Source: Pseudomonas gingeri
Lineage (GTDB): Bacteria > Pseudomonadota > Gammaproteobacteria > Pseudomonadales > Pseudomonadaceae
Assembly: GCF_013385425.1 (NCBI RefSeq)
Contig: NZ_JACAQA010000005.1
Coordinates: 168,344 to 232,343 of the forward strand
Length of the DNA stretch: 64,000 bases
Direction: 5' to 3'
Under the pieces are notes generated by a model. It worked only from the letters and a program-made list of their open reading frames with translations, had not been told where the DNA came from and made no database searches. Of this stretch, positions 7,678 to 17,723 are shown piece by piece. The position numbers and the translations under genes were made by a program. Positions within the stretch are counted from its first letter, which is position 1. Each line of letters starts with the position of its first letter.

Positions 7678-8877
7678 TTACTGGCGGCGCTGGATGAACG
7701 CGCGAATCCGCTCGGCGGCCTCGACACACTCTGCCAACGGCGCAACCAGGGCCATGCGCACGCGCCCGGCCCCGGGATTGACGCCGTCCACTTCGCGGGA
7801 CAGATAGGAGCCCGGCACCACGGTCACATGTTCCTCGGCAAACAGATCGCGGCAGAACGCCGCATCATCGCCCTGCACATTCGGCCACAGGTAGAAGCTG
7901 CCATCCGGGCGTTGCACATCCAGCACCGGCGCCAGAATCTCCAGCACCGCATCGAACTTCTCGCGATACAACGCACGGTTGGCGCGCACATGGATCTCGT
8001 CGTTCCAAGCCGCGACGCTGGCCAGCTGGGTTTGCACCGGCATCGCGCAGCCGTGGTAGGTGCGATACAGCAGGAAGGCCTTGAGAATATCCGCGTCACC
8101 GGCCACGAAGCCCGAGCGCAGCCCCGGCAGGTTGGAGCGCTTGGACAGGCTATGGAACACCACGCAACGCTTGAAGTCCTTGCGGCCCAGCGCCACACAG
8201 GCACTGAGCAGGCCCGGCGGTGGAGTCTGCTCATCGAAGTACAGCTCGCTGTAGCACTCGTCGGCGGCGATCACGAAGTCATGCTCGTCGGCCAGGGCGA
8301 TCAGCTTTTTCAAGGTCTCCAGCGGGATCAGCGCCCCGGTCGGGTTGCCCGGCGAGCACAGGAACAGGATCTGGCAACGCTGCCAGATCTCCGTCGGCAC
8401 GGCGTCGAAGTCCGGGTTGAAGCCGTTCTCGTCCAGGCACGGCAGGTAGTGCGGCTTGGCCCCGGCGAGGAAGGCCGCGCCTTCGTAGATCTGATAGAAC
8501 GGGTTGGGGCTGACCACCAGGGCGTCGTCGCCACGGTTGACCACGGTCTGGGTAAAGGCGAACAGCGCCTCGCGGGTGCCATTGACCGGCAGGATATTGC
8601 GCGCCGGGTCGATCCAGCCGCTCGGCACGCCGAAACGTCGCTCGCACCAGCCGGCAATGGCTTCACGCAGGGCCGGTACGCCGAGGGTGGTCGGATACAC
8701 GGCCATCTGTTCCAGGTTGGCGGTCAGGGCTTCGGCGACAAACGCCGGCGAGCGGTGCTTCGGTTCGCCGATGGACAGGGCGATCGGCCGCTTGTCCGCA
8801 TTCGGCGTCACGCTGCCGAGCAGGGCGCGGAGTTTCTCGAACGGATAGGGCTGCAACTGGTTCAGGGCGTTGTTCAT
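7678..8877 (-). CDS. dapC: Succinyldiaminopimelate transaminase
   Basis: DapC is a PLP aminotransferase (class I/II) that converts N-succinyl-2-amino-6-oxopimelate to N-succinyl-LL-diaminopimelate with glutamate. The 399-residue chain starts at ATG 8877 (MNNALNQLQPYPFEKL); the upstream in-frame Met at 8898 adds seven non-conserved residues. The PLP lysine lies in HSLSKRSNLPG and the CSPGNPTGA and NPFYQIYEG motifs are visible. It sits 36 bases after glnD on the same strand, an order found across Pseudomonas. Its stop is 6 bases from the convergent antiporter gene. Confidence 0.93.
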   Translation of the reverse strand: MNNALNQLQPYPFEKLRALLGSVTPNADKRPIALSIGEPKHRSPAFVAEALTANLEQMAVYPTTLGVPALREAIAGWCERRFGVPSGWIDPARNILPVNGTREALFAFTQTVVNRGDDALVVSPNPFYQIYEGAAFLAGAKPHYLPCLDENGFNPDFDAVPTEIWQRCQILFLCSPGNPTGALIPLETLKKLIALADEHDFVIAADECYSELYFDEQTPPPGLLSACVALGRKDFKRCVVFHSLSKRSNLPGLRSGFVAGDADILKAFLLYRTYHGCAMPVQTQLASVAAWNDEIHVRANRALYREKFDAVLEILAPVLDVQRPDGSFYLWPNVQGDDAAFCRDLFAEEHVTVVPGSYLSREVDGVNPGAGRVRMALVAPLAECVEAAERIRAFIQRRQ

Positions 8878-8913
8878 CGGTAACGGAGCTCGCTTCATTC
8901 AGGTGTCGGCGCG

Positions 8914-11616
8914 TCAGATACTCAGGCGCATCGTTTCAAGGGGCGGTTCGGCGTTGACGCTCAACTGTTCGACGATGGCGTCCTGCAATCGGCTGCACAG
9001 CTGCGGGTCGGACAGCGGTTGGTTGTCGGCGTCGGTAATGAAGAACACGTCTTCCACCCGCTCGCCGAGGGTGGCGATCTTGGCGTTCTGCAGCGACAGG
9101 TCGAACTCCAGGAAGATCTTTCCAATCCGCGCCAGCAGCCCGGGACGGTCCGGCGCGCTCAGCTCCAACACCGTCACCGGACGCTGGGCGTCGTTGTGGA
9201 TGGTGACCTGGGGCGCGAAGGCGAAGTGCTTGAGCTGGCGCGGGACCCGGCGCTGGATGATGGTCGGATAGTCGTCCGGGTTGCGCAGGGCTTCGTTCAG
9301 GCCGTCGCGGATCTGCTTGATGCGCTTCGGATTGTCGCCGATGGAGCCGCCGTCGTTGTCCAGCACGATGTAGGTGTCGAGGGTGAACTGGCTGCTGGAG
9401 GTGATGACCCGGGCGTCGTGGATGTTCAGGTTGAGCTGGTCCATCGCGGCCACGGTCACGGCGAAGAAGTCGTGCTGGTCCGGGGCGTAGATGAAGATCT
9501 GCGTGCCGCCTTCGAATTCACGCTGGGTGGTTTCCTTGATCAGCACCAGCGGGCCGCCATCGGCCGGCTGCTGGAGGATCGCGTCGCTGTGCCAGGCGAC
9601 GTCGCCGGCGGTGTGGCGCAGGAAGTAGTCATCGCCCAGTTGCGACCAGAGCTGCTCGACATCGTCCGGGTCGGTACCGGCGCGCACCAGGATATCCAGG
9701 GCGGCGCTCTGGGTCTGGCGAATCTGCTCCTCGCGGTCCACCGGGTTTTCCAGGCCACGGCGCAGGGCGCGCTTGGTCTCGGTGTAGAGCTGGCGCAACA
9801 GGCTGGCGCGCCAGGAGTTCCACAGGCTCGGGTTGGTCGCGTTGATGTCGGCGACGGTCAGCACATAGAGGTAGTCCAGGTGCACCTGGTCGCCGACGGT
9901 CTGGGCGAAGTCGTGGATGACCTGCGGGTCGGACAGGTCCTTGCGCTGGGCGGTGGTGGACATCACCAGGTGGTTCTGCACCAGCCAGACGATCAGGCGG
10001 CTGTCCCACGGCGGCAACTGGTGACGGGCGCAGAAGGCCTCGGCATCCACTGCGCCGAGTTCCGAATGGTCGCCGTGGCGGCCCTTGCCGATGTCGTGAT
10101 AGAGCCCGGCCATGTAGATCAGTTCGGGCTTGGGCAGCTTGGCCATCAGCTTGGCGGCCAGCGGGAATTTCTCCGAGACCTGGGTGTACTGCAGTTTGCG
10201 CAGGTGCTTGATCAGGTTCAGGGTGTGGGCATCGACCGTATAGATATGGAACAGGTCGTGCTGCATCTGCCCGACGATATCGCCGAACTCCGGCAGGTAG
10301 CGTCCGAGGATGCCGTAGCGGTTCATCCGGCGCAGGTTGCGGTGGATGCCGATCTTGCACTTGAACAGCTCGATGAACAGGCTGGTGTTGCGGATATCGT
10401 TGCGGAAGTCGTCGTCGATCAGATGACGGTGTTCCCGCAGCAGGCGGATGGTGTCGGCGCGCACACCCTTGATTTCCGGCTGCTGGGCCATCAGCACGAA
10501 GATTTCCAGCATGGCGAACGGCGTACGCCGGAAGACATTCGGGTTACTCGCCTCGATATAGCCGTCGTGCAACTGGAAGCGCGAGTTCAACGGCTGCGGC
10601 GGCGCTTCGTCTTCCGGGGCGAGGATGATTTCCTCGAAGTGCTGGATGATCAGGTCGCTGAGCTGGGCAATGCTCATGACCACCCGGTAGTACTGCTGCA
10701 TGAAGTTTTCGATGGCCTGTTTCGCATCGTCGCCCTTGAAACCCAGCAGTCCGGCGATGCTGCGCTGGTGGTCGAACAGCAGGCGGTCTTCGGCGCGGCC
10801 GGCGAGCATGTGCAGGGCGTAGCGGACTTTCCAGAGGAACTCCTGGGATGAGGCCAGCAGGGCGTTTTCGCTCTCCACCAGAAAGCCTTCGCCGGCCAGG
10901 GCCCGCAGGTTCAGGGTGCCGTACTGGCGGCGGGCGACCCAGAGGATCGTCTGGATATCCCGCAGGCCGCCGGGCGAGCCCTTGACGTTGGGTTCCAGGT
11001 TGTATTCGGTGTCGTTGTACTTGTGGTGGCGGGCCTTCTGTTCGGCGCGCTTGGCCAGGAAGAAGTCCTTGCTCGGCCACATGTGCGCCGTGCTGGTGAC
11101 ATTGAGCATGCGTTGGCGCAGGCGCTCGGGACCGGCGACGGTGCGACTTTCCATCAGGTTGGTGATGATTGTCAGGTCGGCCCGGGCTTCCTCGGCGCAC
11201 TCGTCGACCGAACGCACACTCTGGCCGACTTCCAGGCCGATGTCCCAGAGCAGGGTGAGGAAACGTTCTATGGAGTCGCGAAAAATCTCGTGGTCGGCGC
11301 TGTCGAGCAGGATCAGCAGGTCGATGTCCGAGTAGGGGTGCAATTCGCCGCGACCGTAGCCGCCGACCGCCACCAGGGCGATATCGGCGTCTTCGCTCCA
11401 ACTGAACTGGTCCCAGGCCTGTTGCAGGATGTTATCGATGAACCAGGCGCGGTCTTCGATCAGCCGGCGGATATCACGCCCGGCGCGAAAGCGCTCGTCG
11501 AGCACCTCGCGGGCGTGGCGAATGGCCTTCTTGAAGGCGGCGATGGGGCTGGCCTTCAGTGCCAGTTCCGCCTGGAACTGGCCGCGGTCGAAGAGTTCGG
11601 GGTCCACCTGCGGCAT
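8914..11616 (-). CDS. glnD: Bifunctional PII uridylyltransferase/uridylyl-removing enzyme
   Basis: GlnD senses glutamine and uridylylates or deuridylylates the PII proteins, the first step of nitrogen control. The 900-residue protein shows the nucleotidyltransferase motif [17 protein letters not shown] (metal Asp97 and Asp99), a central HD hydrolase motif [17 protein letters not shown] near residue 508, and two C-terminal ACT domains (about 700-780 and 810-890) that bind glutamine. ATG 11616 (MPQVDPELF) gives the normal length; the longer open frame upstream is not family-like. It lies between map and dapC and may be cotranscribed with both. Confidence 0.97.
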   Translation of the reverse strand: MPQVDPELFDRGQFQAELALKASPIAAFKKAIRHAREVLDERFRAGRDIRRLIEDRAWFIDNILQQAWDQFSWSEDADIALVAVGGYGRGELHPYSDIDLLILLDSADHEIFRDSIERFLTLLWDIGLEVGQSVRSVDECAEEARADLTIITNLMESRTVAGPERLRQRMLNVTSTAHMWPSKDFFLAKRAEQKARHHKYNDTEYNLEPNVKGSPGGLRDIQTILWVARRQYGTLNLRALAGEGFLVESENALLASSQEFLWKVRYALHMLAGRAEDRLLFDHQRSIAGLLGFKGDDAKQAIENFMQQYYRVVMSIAQLSDLIIQHFEEIILAPEDEAPPQPLNSRFQLHDGYIEASNPNVFRRTPFAMLEIFVLMAQQPEIKGVRADTIRLLREHRHLIDDDFRNDIRNTSLFIELFKCKIGIHRNLRRMNRYGILGRYLPEFGDIVGQMQHDLFHIYTVDAHTLNLIKHLRKLQYTQVSEKFPLAAKLMAKLPKPELIYMAGLYHDIGKGRHGDHSELGAVDAEAFCARHQLPPWDSRLIVWLVQNHLVMSTTAQRKDLSDPQVIHDFAQTVGDQVHLDYLYVLTVADINATNPSLWNSWRASLLRQLYTETKRALRRGLENPVDREEQIRQTQSAALDILVRAGTDPDDVEQLWSQLGDDYFLRHTAGDVAWHSDAILQQPADGGPLVLIKETTQREFEGGTQIFIYAPDQHDFFAVTVAAMDQLNLNIHDARVITSSSQFTLDTYIVLDNDGGSIGDNPKRIKQIRDGLNEALRNPDDYPTIIQRRVPRQLKHFAFAPQVTIHNDAQRPVTVLELSAPDRPGLLARIGKIFLEFDLSLQNAKIATLGERVEDVFFITDADNQPLSDPQLCSRLQDAIVEQLSVNAEPPLETMRLSI

Positions 11617-11674
11617 CGATTGGCTTTCCTTGGGTTCTGATAGGCGTTCTGTACAGAGCGGCAGGTGCAAGCGA

Positions 11675-12457
11675 TCAGGCCGAGACGCGAGGGATGGTCT
11701 CATCGCTGCGCAGGGTGAAGATCTCGTAGCCGGTGTCGGTGACCAGCAGGGTGTGCTCCCACTGGGCCGACAGCTTGCGGTCCTTGGTGATCGCGGTCCA
11801 GCCGTCGCCCAGCACCTTGGTGTCGGCCTTGCCCTGGTTGATCATCGGTTCGATGGTGAAGGTCATGCCGGCCTTGAGTTCCATGCCGGTACCGGCGCGG
11901 CCGTAGTGCAGGATCTGCGGTTCTTCGTGGAACACCTTGCCGATACCGTGGCCACAGAACTCACGCACCACCGAGAAGCCGTTCTTTTCCGCGTGCTTCT
12001 GGATGATTTCACCGATGTCGCCCAGGCGGCAGCCGGGTTTGACGATCTCGATGGCCTTGTACATGCATTCCTGGGTGATCTGCGACAGGCGCTCGGCCCA
12101 GACCGGCACGGTGCCGACGTGGAACATCTTGCTGGTGTCGCCGTGGTAGCCATCCTTGATGACGGTGACGTCGATGTTCACCGTGTCACCATCCTTGAGC
12201 GGCTTGTCGCCCGGGATGCCGTGGCAGACCACGTGGTTGACCGAGGTGCAGATCGACTTCGGGAAACCCTTGTAGTTGAGCGGGGCGGGGATGGCCTGCT
12301 GCACGTTGACGATATAGTCGTGGCAGATACGGTCCAGCTCCTCGGTGGTGACACCGGGCTTGACGTGTTCACCGATCATTTCCAGTACATCGGCAGCCAG
12401 GCGGCCAGCGACACGCATTTTTGCGATGTCCTCGGGGGTTTTGAGGGTGACGGTCAT
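11675..12457 (-). CDS. map: Type I methionine aminopeptidase
   Basis: Map removes the initiator methionine from nascent proteins. The 260-residue protein has all the expected metal and active-site residues in register with E. coli: His79, Asp97, Asp108, His171, Glu204 and Glu235. There is no N-terminal zinc-finger extension, as usual for bacterial type Ia enzymes. It is transcribed away from rpsB, a gene pair kept together in most gammaproteobacteria, and is 58 bases upstream of glnD. Confidence 0.97.
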   Translation of the reverse strand: MTVTLKTPEDIAKMRVAGRLAADVLEMIGEHVKPGVTTEELDRICHDYIVNVQQAIPAPLNYKGFPKSICTSVNHVVCHGIPGDKPLKDGDTVNIDVTVIKDGYHGDTSKMFHVGTVPVWAERLSQITQECMYKAIEIVKPGCRLGDIGEIIQKHAEKNGFSVVREFCGHGIGKVFHEEPQILHYGRAGTGMELKAGMTFTIEPMINQGKADTKVLGDGWTAITKDRKLSAQWEHTLLVTDTGYEIFTLRSDETIPRVSA

Positions 12458-12683
12458 ACAGGCTCTCTTTTACGCGCCGGGCGCGAATAAACACGGAATG
12501 GGGCGAAAACGGCGGGGCCGCGATGGCTGGCCCGGGGTTTCAGTACCCTTAAAAGCGTGATTCTACCAGACGCAAGGGGTAAACCATGAGCATCCGGCTA
12601 TCGCTTCTCTCTATAAGCTGGGGCCATTCTGGCCCGAATCCAGGGCGCGCGCAAAAGCCCGGGAGGGGAAATGCGAATGCAGG

Positions 12684-12714
12684 TTTCGTTTTGGCCGTTG
12701 TTGTGGTATAAAAT
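12684..12714 (+). promoter_or_regulatory. rpsB promoter
   Basis: A -35-like TTTCGT (12684-12689) and a -10 TATAAAAT (12707-12714) are 17 bases apart. A GC-rich discriminator (GCGCCG) follows, as in growth-rate controlled ribosomal promoters. Transcription would start near 12721 and give a leader of about 130 bases before rpsB. Confidence 0.6.
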
Positions 12715-12721
12715 GCGCCGC

Positions 12722-12852
12722 TTTCCGGGGATAGCCCCGCGAAGCTTAAATCCACACACGTGTCGACACGATGACCTGGGTGCCTTCAGCTGATGCTGCT
12801 GGTTGGTCATTGGGATACGTGGAGGCCAAACCCGACTTATCAAGGAACTATC
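12722..12852 (+). promoter_or_regulatory. Structured 5' leader of rpsB, candidate S2 autoregulatory element
   Basis: The leader holds a perfect 12-base palindrome CGTGTCGACACG (12759-12770). Next to it is a nested hairpin with outer arms ATGACC (12771-12776) and GGTCAT (12805-12810) around CAGC/GCTG (12787-12790, 12798-12801). A small CGGGG/CCCCG hairpin precedes it. S2 is known in E. coli to repress rpsB-tsf through this leader; that the same happens here is inference from position and folding. Confidence 0.45.
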
Positions 12853-13593
12853 ATGTCCCAAGTCAACATGCGCGATATGCTGAAGGCCGGTGTGCACTTC
12901 GGTCACCAGACCCGTTACTGGAACCCGAAAATGGGCAAGTACATTTTCGGCGCGCGTAACAAGATCCACATCATCAACCTTGAAAAAACCCTGCCGATGT
13001 TCAACGAAGCTCTGACTTTCGTAGAACGCCTGGCCCAGGGCAAAAACAAGATTCTGTTCGTCGGCACCAAGCGTTCCGCCGGCAAGATCGTTGCTGAAGA
13101 AGCAGCACGTTGCGGTTCGCCGTACGTCGATCACCGCTGGTTGGGCGGCATGCTGACCAACTTCAAAACCATCCGTGCTTCGATCAAGCGTCTGCGTGAC
13201 CTGGAAATCCAGGCCGAAGACGGTACTTTCGCCAAGCTGACCAAGAAAGAGGCGCTGATGCGCACTCGCGACCTGGAAAAGCTCGATCGTTCCCTGGGTG
13301 GTATCAAGGACATGGGCGGTCTGCCTGATGCACTGTTCGTGATCGACGTTGACCACGAGCGCATCGCGATCACCGAAGCCAACAAGCTGGGCATCCCGGT
13401 TATCGGCGTAGTCGATACCAACAGCAGCCCGGAAGGCGTTGACTACATCATCCCAGGCAACGATGACGCCATCCGCGCCATCCAGTTGTACATGGGTTCG
13501 ATGGCTGATGCTGTGATCCGTGGCCGCAACAACAACGGTGGCGGTACCGTCGAGTTCGCTACTGAAGAAGCTCCGGTCGCCGCAGCTGAGTAA
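12853..13593 (+). CDS. rpsB: 30S ribosomal protein S2
   Basis: S2 joins the small subunit late and helps bind S1 and the mRNA. The 246-residue protein starts at ATG 12853 ([10 protein letters not shown]) after an AAGGA Shine-Dalgarno at 12842-12846. Family signatures are visible: [13 protein letters not shown] near residue 15 and the region [14 protein letters not shown] near 95. The C-terminus ends in an acidic, Ala-rich tail. It heads the rpsB-tsf-pyrH-frr block; a terminator-like hairpin separates it from tsf, which would lower tsf output relative to rpsB. Confidence 0.98.
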   Translation: MSQVNMRDMLKAGVHFGHQTRYWNPKMGKYIFGARNKIHIINLEKTLPMFNEALTFVERLAQGKNKILFVGTKRSAGKIVAEEAARCGSPYVDHRWLGGMLTNFKTIRASIKRLRDLEIQAEDGTFAKLTKKEALMRTRDLEKLDRSLGGIKDMGGLPDALFVIDVDHERIAITEANKLGIPVIGVVDTNSSPEGVDYIIPGNDDAIRAIQLYMGSMADAVIRGRNNNGGGTVEFATEEAPVAAAE

Positions 13594-13621
13594 TTGACGC
13601 CCTGGCGTTGACTCAGTAAGC

Positions 13622-13646
13622 AAAAAGGGGGCTTGGCCCCCTTTTT
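13622..13646 (+). terminator. Intrinsic terminator between rpsB and tsf
   Basis: An 11-base stem AAAAAGGGGGC (13622-13632) pairs perfectly with GCCCCCTTTTT (13636-13646) over a three-base loop. The A/T ends make it work in both directions. It lies 28 bases after the rpsB stop and 136 bases before tsf. Confidence 0.9.
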
Positions 13647-13782
13647 GCCACCTCGAAAACCGTTGGTTGCTGGTACCGCTACAGCCTTTGTAATGTGTAG
13701 CCGCTACAACGGGATCGGGAAGAATTGAACGCCCGTTCGATCGGGTGGAATGGTTGATAACCTATCCAAGAGGAATTTTGAA

Positions 13783-14643
13783 ATGGCAGAGATTACTGCA
13801 GCGTTGGTCAAAGAACTGCGCGAGCGTACCGGCGAAGGCATGATGGACTGCAAGAAAGCCTTGACCAAGGCTGGCGGCGACATCGAAAAAGCCATTGATG
13901 ACATGCGCGCTTCGGGCGCCATCAAGGCTGCCAAGAAAGCCGGCAACATTGCCGCTGAAGGCGCCATCGCAATCAAGGGCGACGGCACTGCTGCCGTGAT
14001 CCTGGAAGTGAACTCGCAGACCGACTTCCTGGCTCTGCAAGATGACTTCAAGGCTTTCGTTGCTGCCAGCGTTGAAAAAGCCTTCGCTGACAAGCTGACC
14101 GACGCAGCTCCGCTGATCGCCGCCCAGGAATCGGCACGTGAAGCACTGGTTGCCAAAGTGGGCGAAAACGTCAACATCCGTCGCCTGGCGCGGATCGAAG
14201 GTGATGTGGTCGGCGCTTACCTGCACGGCAACAAGATCGGTGTGGTTGTGGCCCTCAAAGGCGGCAACGAAGACCTGGCCAAAGACGTTGCCATGCACGT
14301 TGCGGCAACCAACCCTGAGTTCCTGCTGCCATCGCAGGTCTCCGCTGAAGCCATTGAGCGCGAAAAAGGCGTTTTCCTGAGCCTCAACGAAGACAAGATC
14401 AAAGGCAAGCCAGCTGAAATCGTTGAAAAAATGGTCAGCGGCCGTATCAGCAAGTTCCTGGCCGAAGCCAGCCTGGTTGAGCAAGCTTTCGTCAAGAACC
14501 CGGAAGTCACCGTCGGTGCCCTGGTCAAGAAAGCCGGCGCTGAAATCGTTTCCTTCACTTACTTCAAAGTAGGTGATGGCATCGAGAAGCCAGTGGACAA
14601 CTTCGCTGAAGAAGTTGCTGCTCAGCTGGCTGCCAACAAGTAA
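13783..14643 (+). CDS. tsf: Elongation factor Ts
   Basis: EF-Ts is the nucleotide exchange factor that reloads EF-Tu with GTP. The 286-residue product begins at ATG 13783 (MAEITAALVKELRERTG) with an AAGAGGAA ribosome site at 13768-13775. The N-terminal UBA-like domain carries the signature ELRERTGEGMMDCKKAL and the core has the SQTDFLA motif. It follows rpsB across a strong terminator-like hairpin, so it is made by read-through or from its own promoter in the 189-base gap. Confidence 0.98.
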   Translation: MAEITAALVKELRERTGEGMMDCKKALTKAGGDIEKAIDDMRASGAIKAAKKAGNIAAEGAIAIKGDGTAAVILEVNSQTDFLALQDDFKAFVAASVEKAFADKLTDAAPLIAAQESAREALVAKVGENVNIRRLARIEGDVVGAYLHGNKIGVVVALKGGNEDLAKDVAMHVAATNPEFLLPSQVSAEAIEREKGVFLSLNEDKIKGKPAEIVEKMVSGRISKFLAEASLVEQAFVKNPEVTVGALVKKAGAEIVSFTYFKVGDGIEKPVDNFAEEVAAQLAANK

Positions 14644-14667
14644 AAGACGGTTTTCAACTGTCGACCC

Positions 14668-14703
14668 AAGAGGCTGCCCGCTCACGCGCGCAGCCTCTTT
14701 TCA
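14668..14703 (+). terminator. Terminator after tsf
   Basis: AAGAGGCTG (14668-14676) pairs with CAGCCTCTT (14691-14699), closing a 14-base loop and followed by TTT. It lies 24 bases beyond the tsf stop. Confidence 0.75.
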
Positions 14704-14762
14704 AATGGGAGGAGAGGTTTCTCTTTTTCCATTCGGAACCGACTTACAAGGTTGTGTTCTGA

Positions 14763-14781
14763 TGGCGCTGTAGCAGCGCCA
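14763..14781 (+). other. Hairpin in the pyrH upstream region
   Basis: TGGCGCTG-TAG-CAGCGCCA forms a perfect 8-bp stem with a three-base loop, 66 bases before the pyrH start. There is no T tract, so it is not a terminator; it may be part of the pyrH leader. No promoter boxes could be assigned with confidence. Confidence 0.5.
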
Positions 14782-14847
14782 AGCTAGAGTAAGCGCAGGC
14801 TGCAAACAGCTCGCAAGTTTTTTTAAACGCCGCAGGAGAGATTCGCA

Positions 14848-15591
14848 ATGGCTCAGCAGGGCAGTGGCTATCAAGCTCGCTATAAACGCATTCTACTCAA
14901 ACTTAGCGGCGAGGCCCTGATGGGCTCGGAAGAGTTCGGGATCGACCCGAAGGTTCTGGATCGCATGGCGCTGGAAGTCGGCCAACTGGTCGGCATCGGT
15001 GTCCAGGTCGGTCTGGTGATTGGCGGTGGCAACCTGTTCCGCGGCGCCGCCTTGAGTGCCGCCGGGATGGACCGTGTCACCGGCGACCACATGGGCATGC
15101 TGGCCACCGTGATGAATGCACTGGCGATGCGCGACGCGCTGGAACGTGCGAATATCTCGGCCATCGTGATGTCGGCTATTTCCATGGTCGGCGTGACCGA
15201 TCACTATGATCGCCGCAAGGCCATGCGTCACCTCAACGCCAAGGAAGTGGTGATCTTCGCGGCTGGTACCGGCAATCCGTTTTTCACCACGGATTCGGCA
15301 GCCTGCCTGCGTGCGATCGAAATCGACGCCGATGTGGTGCTCAAGGCGACCAAGGTCGATGGCGTTTACACCGCGGACCCATTCAAAGACCCGCATGCCG
15401 AGAAGTTCGATCATCTGACCTACGATGAAGTGCTGGATCGCAAGCTGGGTGTCATGGACCTCACCGCTATCTGCCTGTGCCGCGATCACAAGATGCCGCT
15501 GCGCGTATTTAACATGAACAAGCCCGGCGCCCTGCTGAACATCGTGCATGGCGGCGCTGAAGGAACCCTGATCGAGGAAGGTCAACAATGA
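14848..15591 (+). CDS. pyrH: UMP kinase
   Basis: PyrH phosphorylates UMP to UDP and belongs to the amino-acid kinase family, acting as a hexamer regulated by GTP and UTP. The 247-residue protein has the N-terminal LLKLSGEAL motif, the GGGNLFRG glycine loop and the [11 protein letters not shown] motif. The start ATG 14848 follows AGGAGAG (14833-14839). Its stop overlaps the frr start as ATGA (15588-15591), so the two are coupled. Confidence 0.97.
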   Translation: MAQQGSGYQARYKRILLKLSGEALMGSEEFGIDPKVLDRMALEVGQLVGIGVQVGLVIGGGNLFRGAALSAAGMDRVTGDHMGMLATVMNALAMRDALERANISAIVMSAISMVGVTDHYDRRKAMRHLNAKEVVIFAAGTGNPFFTTDSAACLRAIEIDADVVLKATKVDGVYTADPFKDPHAEKFDHLTYDEVLDRKLGVMDLTAICLCRDHKMPLRVFNMNKPGALLNIVHGGAEGTLIEEGQQ

Positions 15592-16145
15592 TCAACGAAA
15601 TCAAGAAAGACGCTCAAGAGCGCATGAAGAAGTCCCTGGAATCCCTGGCCCATGCATTTGGCCGGATTCGTACCGGGCAGGCTCACCCAAGCATCCTGGA
15701 AGGCGTCATGGTGCCTTATTACGGCACTGACACCCCGATCAAGCAGGTCGCCAACATCACCGTCAAGGACGCGCGCACCCTGCAGGTCGTGGCGTTCGAG
15801 CGCAACATGCTCGGTGCCGTGGACAAGGCGATCGGCAGCGCCGGCCTGAACCTCAACCCGACCAATCTGGGCGAGCTGCTGCTGATCTCGATGCCGGCGC
15901 TGACCGAAGAAACCCGTCGTGGTTTCACCAAGCAAGCGCGCGAAGAAGCGGAAAACGCTCGCATTGCCGTGCGTAACATTCGTCGCGATGTGCTGGGTGA
16001 CCTGAAGGATCTGGTCAAGGAAAAAGAGATCAGTGAAGACGAAGAACGTCGTGCGGCTGACGATATCCAGAAGCTGACCGACAAGTTCGTGGCGGAAATC
16101 GAAGTTGCCGTGAAGCAAAAAGAAGCGGACCTGATGGCCGTTTAA
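15588..16145 (+). CDS. frr: Ribosome recycling factor
   Basis: RRF splits the post-termination ribosome together with EF-G. The protein is 185 residues, the normal length, with the tRNA-like three-helix domain: conserved [13 protein letters not shown] near residue 26 and the C-terminal [15 protein letters not shown] helix. It overlaps pyrH by four bases and is followed 16 bases later by uppS, so it is in the middle of an operon. Confidence 0.98.
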   Translation: MINEIKKDAQERMKKSLESLAHAFGRIRTGQAHPSILEGVMVPYYGTDTPIKQVANITVKDARTLQVVAFERNMLGAVDKAIGSAGLNLNPTNLGELLLISMPALTEETRRGFTKQAREEAENARIAVRNIRRDVLGDLKDLVKEKEISEDEERRAADDIQKLTDKFVAEIEVAVKQKEADLMAV

Positions 16146-16161
16146 GGGTCAGGACGCTTCC

Positions 16162-16917
16162 ATGGAAAAGACCAAGCAGGCTGTGCCGTCCTCGGTACCG
16201 CGCCATGTTGCAATCATCATGGACGGCAATAACCGCTGGGCCAAGAAACGCTTTTTGCCCGGTGTTGCCGGGCACAAGGCTGGCGTCGACGCGGTGCGCG
16301 CCGTCATTGAAGTGTGTGCCGAGGCCGGGGTCGAGGTACTGACCCTGTTCGCGTTCTCCAGCGAGAACTGGCAGCGTCCCGCCGACGAAGTCAGCGCCTT
16401 GATGGACCTGTTCTTCAAGGCGCTGCGCCGCGAGGCCAAGCGTCTCAACGAGAACAATATAAGCCTGCGGATCATTGGCGACCGCTCGCGCTTTCACCCC
16501 GAGCTGCAAGCGGCAATGCGCGATGCGGAAGCGGCGACGGCCGGCAGCAATCGCTTCATTCTGCAGATTGCCGCCAACTATGGCGGGCAGTGGGATATCG
16601 CCCAGGCGGCTCAGCGTCTGGCCCGTGAAGTACAGGCCGGGCATCTGCGTCCGGACGATATTACCCCCGAGCTGCTGCAGACCTGTCTGGCCACCGGCGA
16701 CCTGCCGTTGCCGGACCTGTGCATCCGTACCGGTGGCGAACATCGCATCAGCAATTTCCTGTTGTGGCAGTTGGCCTATGCCGAGCTGTATTTCTCCGAC
16801 CTGTTCTGGCCGGACTTCAAACACGAAGCCATGCGCAACGCGCTGGCCGATTTTGCTTCCCGCCAGCGTCGTTTCGGTAAAACGAGCGAACAGGTCGAAG
16901 CAGGAGCCCGGGTTTAA
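16162..16917 (+). CDS. uppS: Di-trans,poly-cis-undecaprenyl diphosphate synthase
   Basis: UppS (IspU) condenses eight isopentenyl diphosphates onto farnesyl diphosphate to make the C55 carrier used for peptidoglycan and LPS sugars. The 251-residue cis-prenyltransferase has the signature HVAIIMDGNNRWAKKR with catalytic Asp21, the FAFSSENWQRP motif and the C-terminal RTGGEHRISNFLLWQ motif. It shares one base with cdsA (stop TAA, start ATG at 16917), consistent with tight coupling. Confidence 0.97.
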   Translation: MEKTKQAVPSSVPRHVAIIMDGNNRWAKKRFLPGVAGHKAGVDAVRAVIEVCAEAGVEVLTLFAFSSENWQRPADEVSALMDLFFKALRREAKRLNENNISLRIIGDRSRFHPELQAAMRDAEAATAGSNRFILQIAANYGGQWDIAQAAQRLAREVQAGHLRPDDITPELLQTCLATGDLPLPDLCIRTGGEHRISNFLLWQLAYAELYFSDLFWPDFKHEAMRNALADFASRQRRFGKTSEQVEAGARV

Positions 16918-17723
16918 TGCTCAAGCAACGCATCATCACGGCACTCATTCTCCTGCCCATTGCCTTGTGCGGGTTCTTCCTGCTCGAGGGCGCAGGCTTT
17001 GCGCTGTTCATCGGCCTGGTCGTCACCCTGGGCGCCTGGGAATGGGCGCGCCTGGCGGGGTTTGAAGCGCAGCCGGCCCGCGTGGCCTATGCGGCGCTGG
17101 TCGCGGTGCTGTTGTTCTTCATGTACATCCTGCCCAACCTCGCACCCTGGGTGCTGGGGGCGGCGGTATTGTGGTGGGGGTTGGCGGCGTTCCTGGTGCT
17201 GACCTACCCGCGCACCAGCGCGCACTGGTCGACCACCGCCAGCAAGCTGGTGATCGGTTTCCTGATCCTGCTGCCGGCCTGGCAAGGCCTGATCCTGATC
17301 AAGCAGGAACCGTTGGGCAACTGGTTGATCATGGCGGTGATGGTCCTGGTCTGGGGCGCCGATATCGGTGCCTACTTTTCTGGCAAGGCCTTCGGCAAGC
17401 GCAAGCTGGCGCCGTCGGTCAGCCCGGGCAAGAGTTGGGAAGGCGCCTACGGCGGCCTGGCCTTGAGCCTGGTGATCACCGCGGTGGTCGGGGTCGTGCG
17501 CGGTTGGGGCGTCGGGCAGATGATTGCCAGTCTGCTTGGGGCGGCGCTGATCGTGGTGATTTCGGTGGTCGGTGACTTGACCGAAAGCATGTTCAAGCGT
17601 CAGTCGGGGATCAAGGACAGCAGCAACCTGCTGCCCGGGCATGGCGGCATTCTTGATCGGATCGATAGCCTGACGGCGGCGATTCCGACCTTTGCCGTAC
17701 TCCTGTGGATCGCTGCATCGTGA
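16917..17723 (+). CDS. cdsA: Phosphatidate cytidylyltransferase
   Basis: CdsA makes CDP-diacylglycerol from phosphatidate and CTP at the inner membrane, the branch point of phospholipid synthesis. The 268-residue protein is strongly hydrophobic with about seven to eight membrane helices and ends with the family signature ([19 protein letters not shown] followed by [15 protein letters not shown], about residues 220-254). The stop overlaps the dxr start as GTGA (17720-17723). Confidence 0.97.
   Translation: MLKQRIITALILLPIALCGFFLLEGAGFALFIGLVVTLGAWEWARLAGFEAQPARVAYAALVAVLLFFMYILPNLAPWVLGAAVLWWGLAAFLVLTYPRTSAHWSTTASKLVIGFLILLPAWQGLILIKQEPLGNWLIMAVMVLVWGADIGAYFSGKAFGKRKLAPSVSPGKSWEGAYGGLALSLVITAVVGVVRGWGVGQMIASLLGAALIVVISVVGDLTESMFKRQSGIKDSSNLLPGHGGILDRIDSLTAAIPTFAVLLWIAAS

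Larger units (their letters stand above)
12458..12852. other. Divergent map/rpsB control region
   Basis: This 395-base gap separates map (minus) from rpsB (plus). The right half holds a clear sigma-70 promoter for rpsB and a folded leader, both described separately. The left half must contain the map promoter; I see no confident boxes there. No convincing protein is encoded in either direction. Confidence 0.7.
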
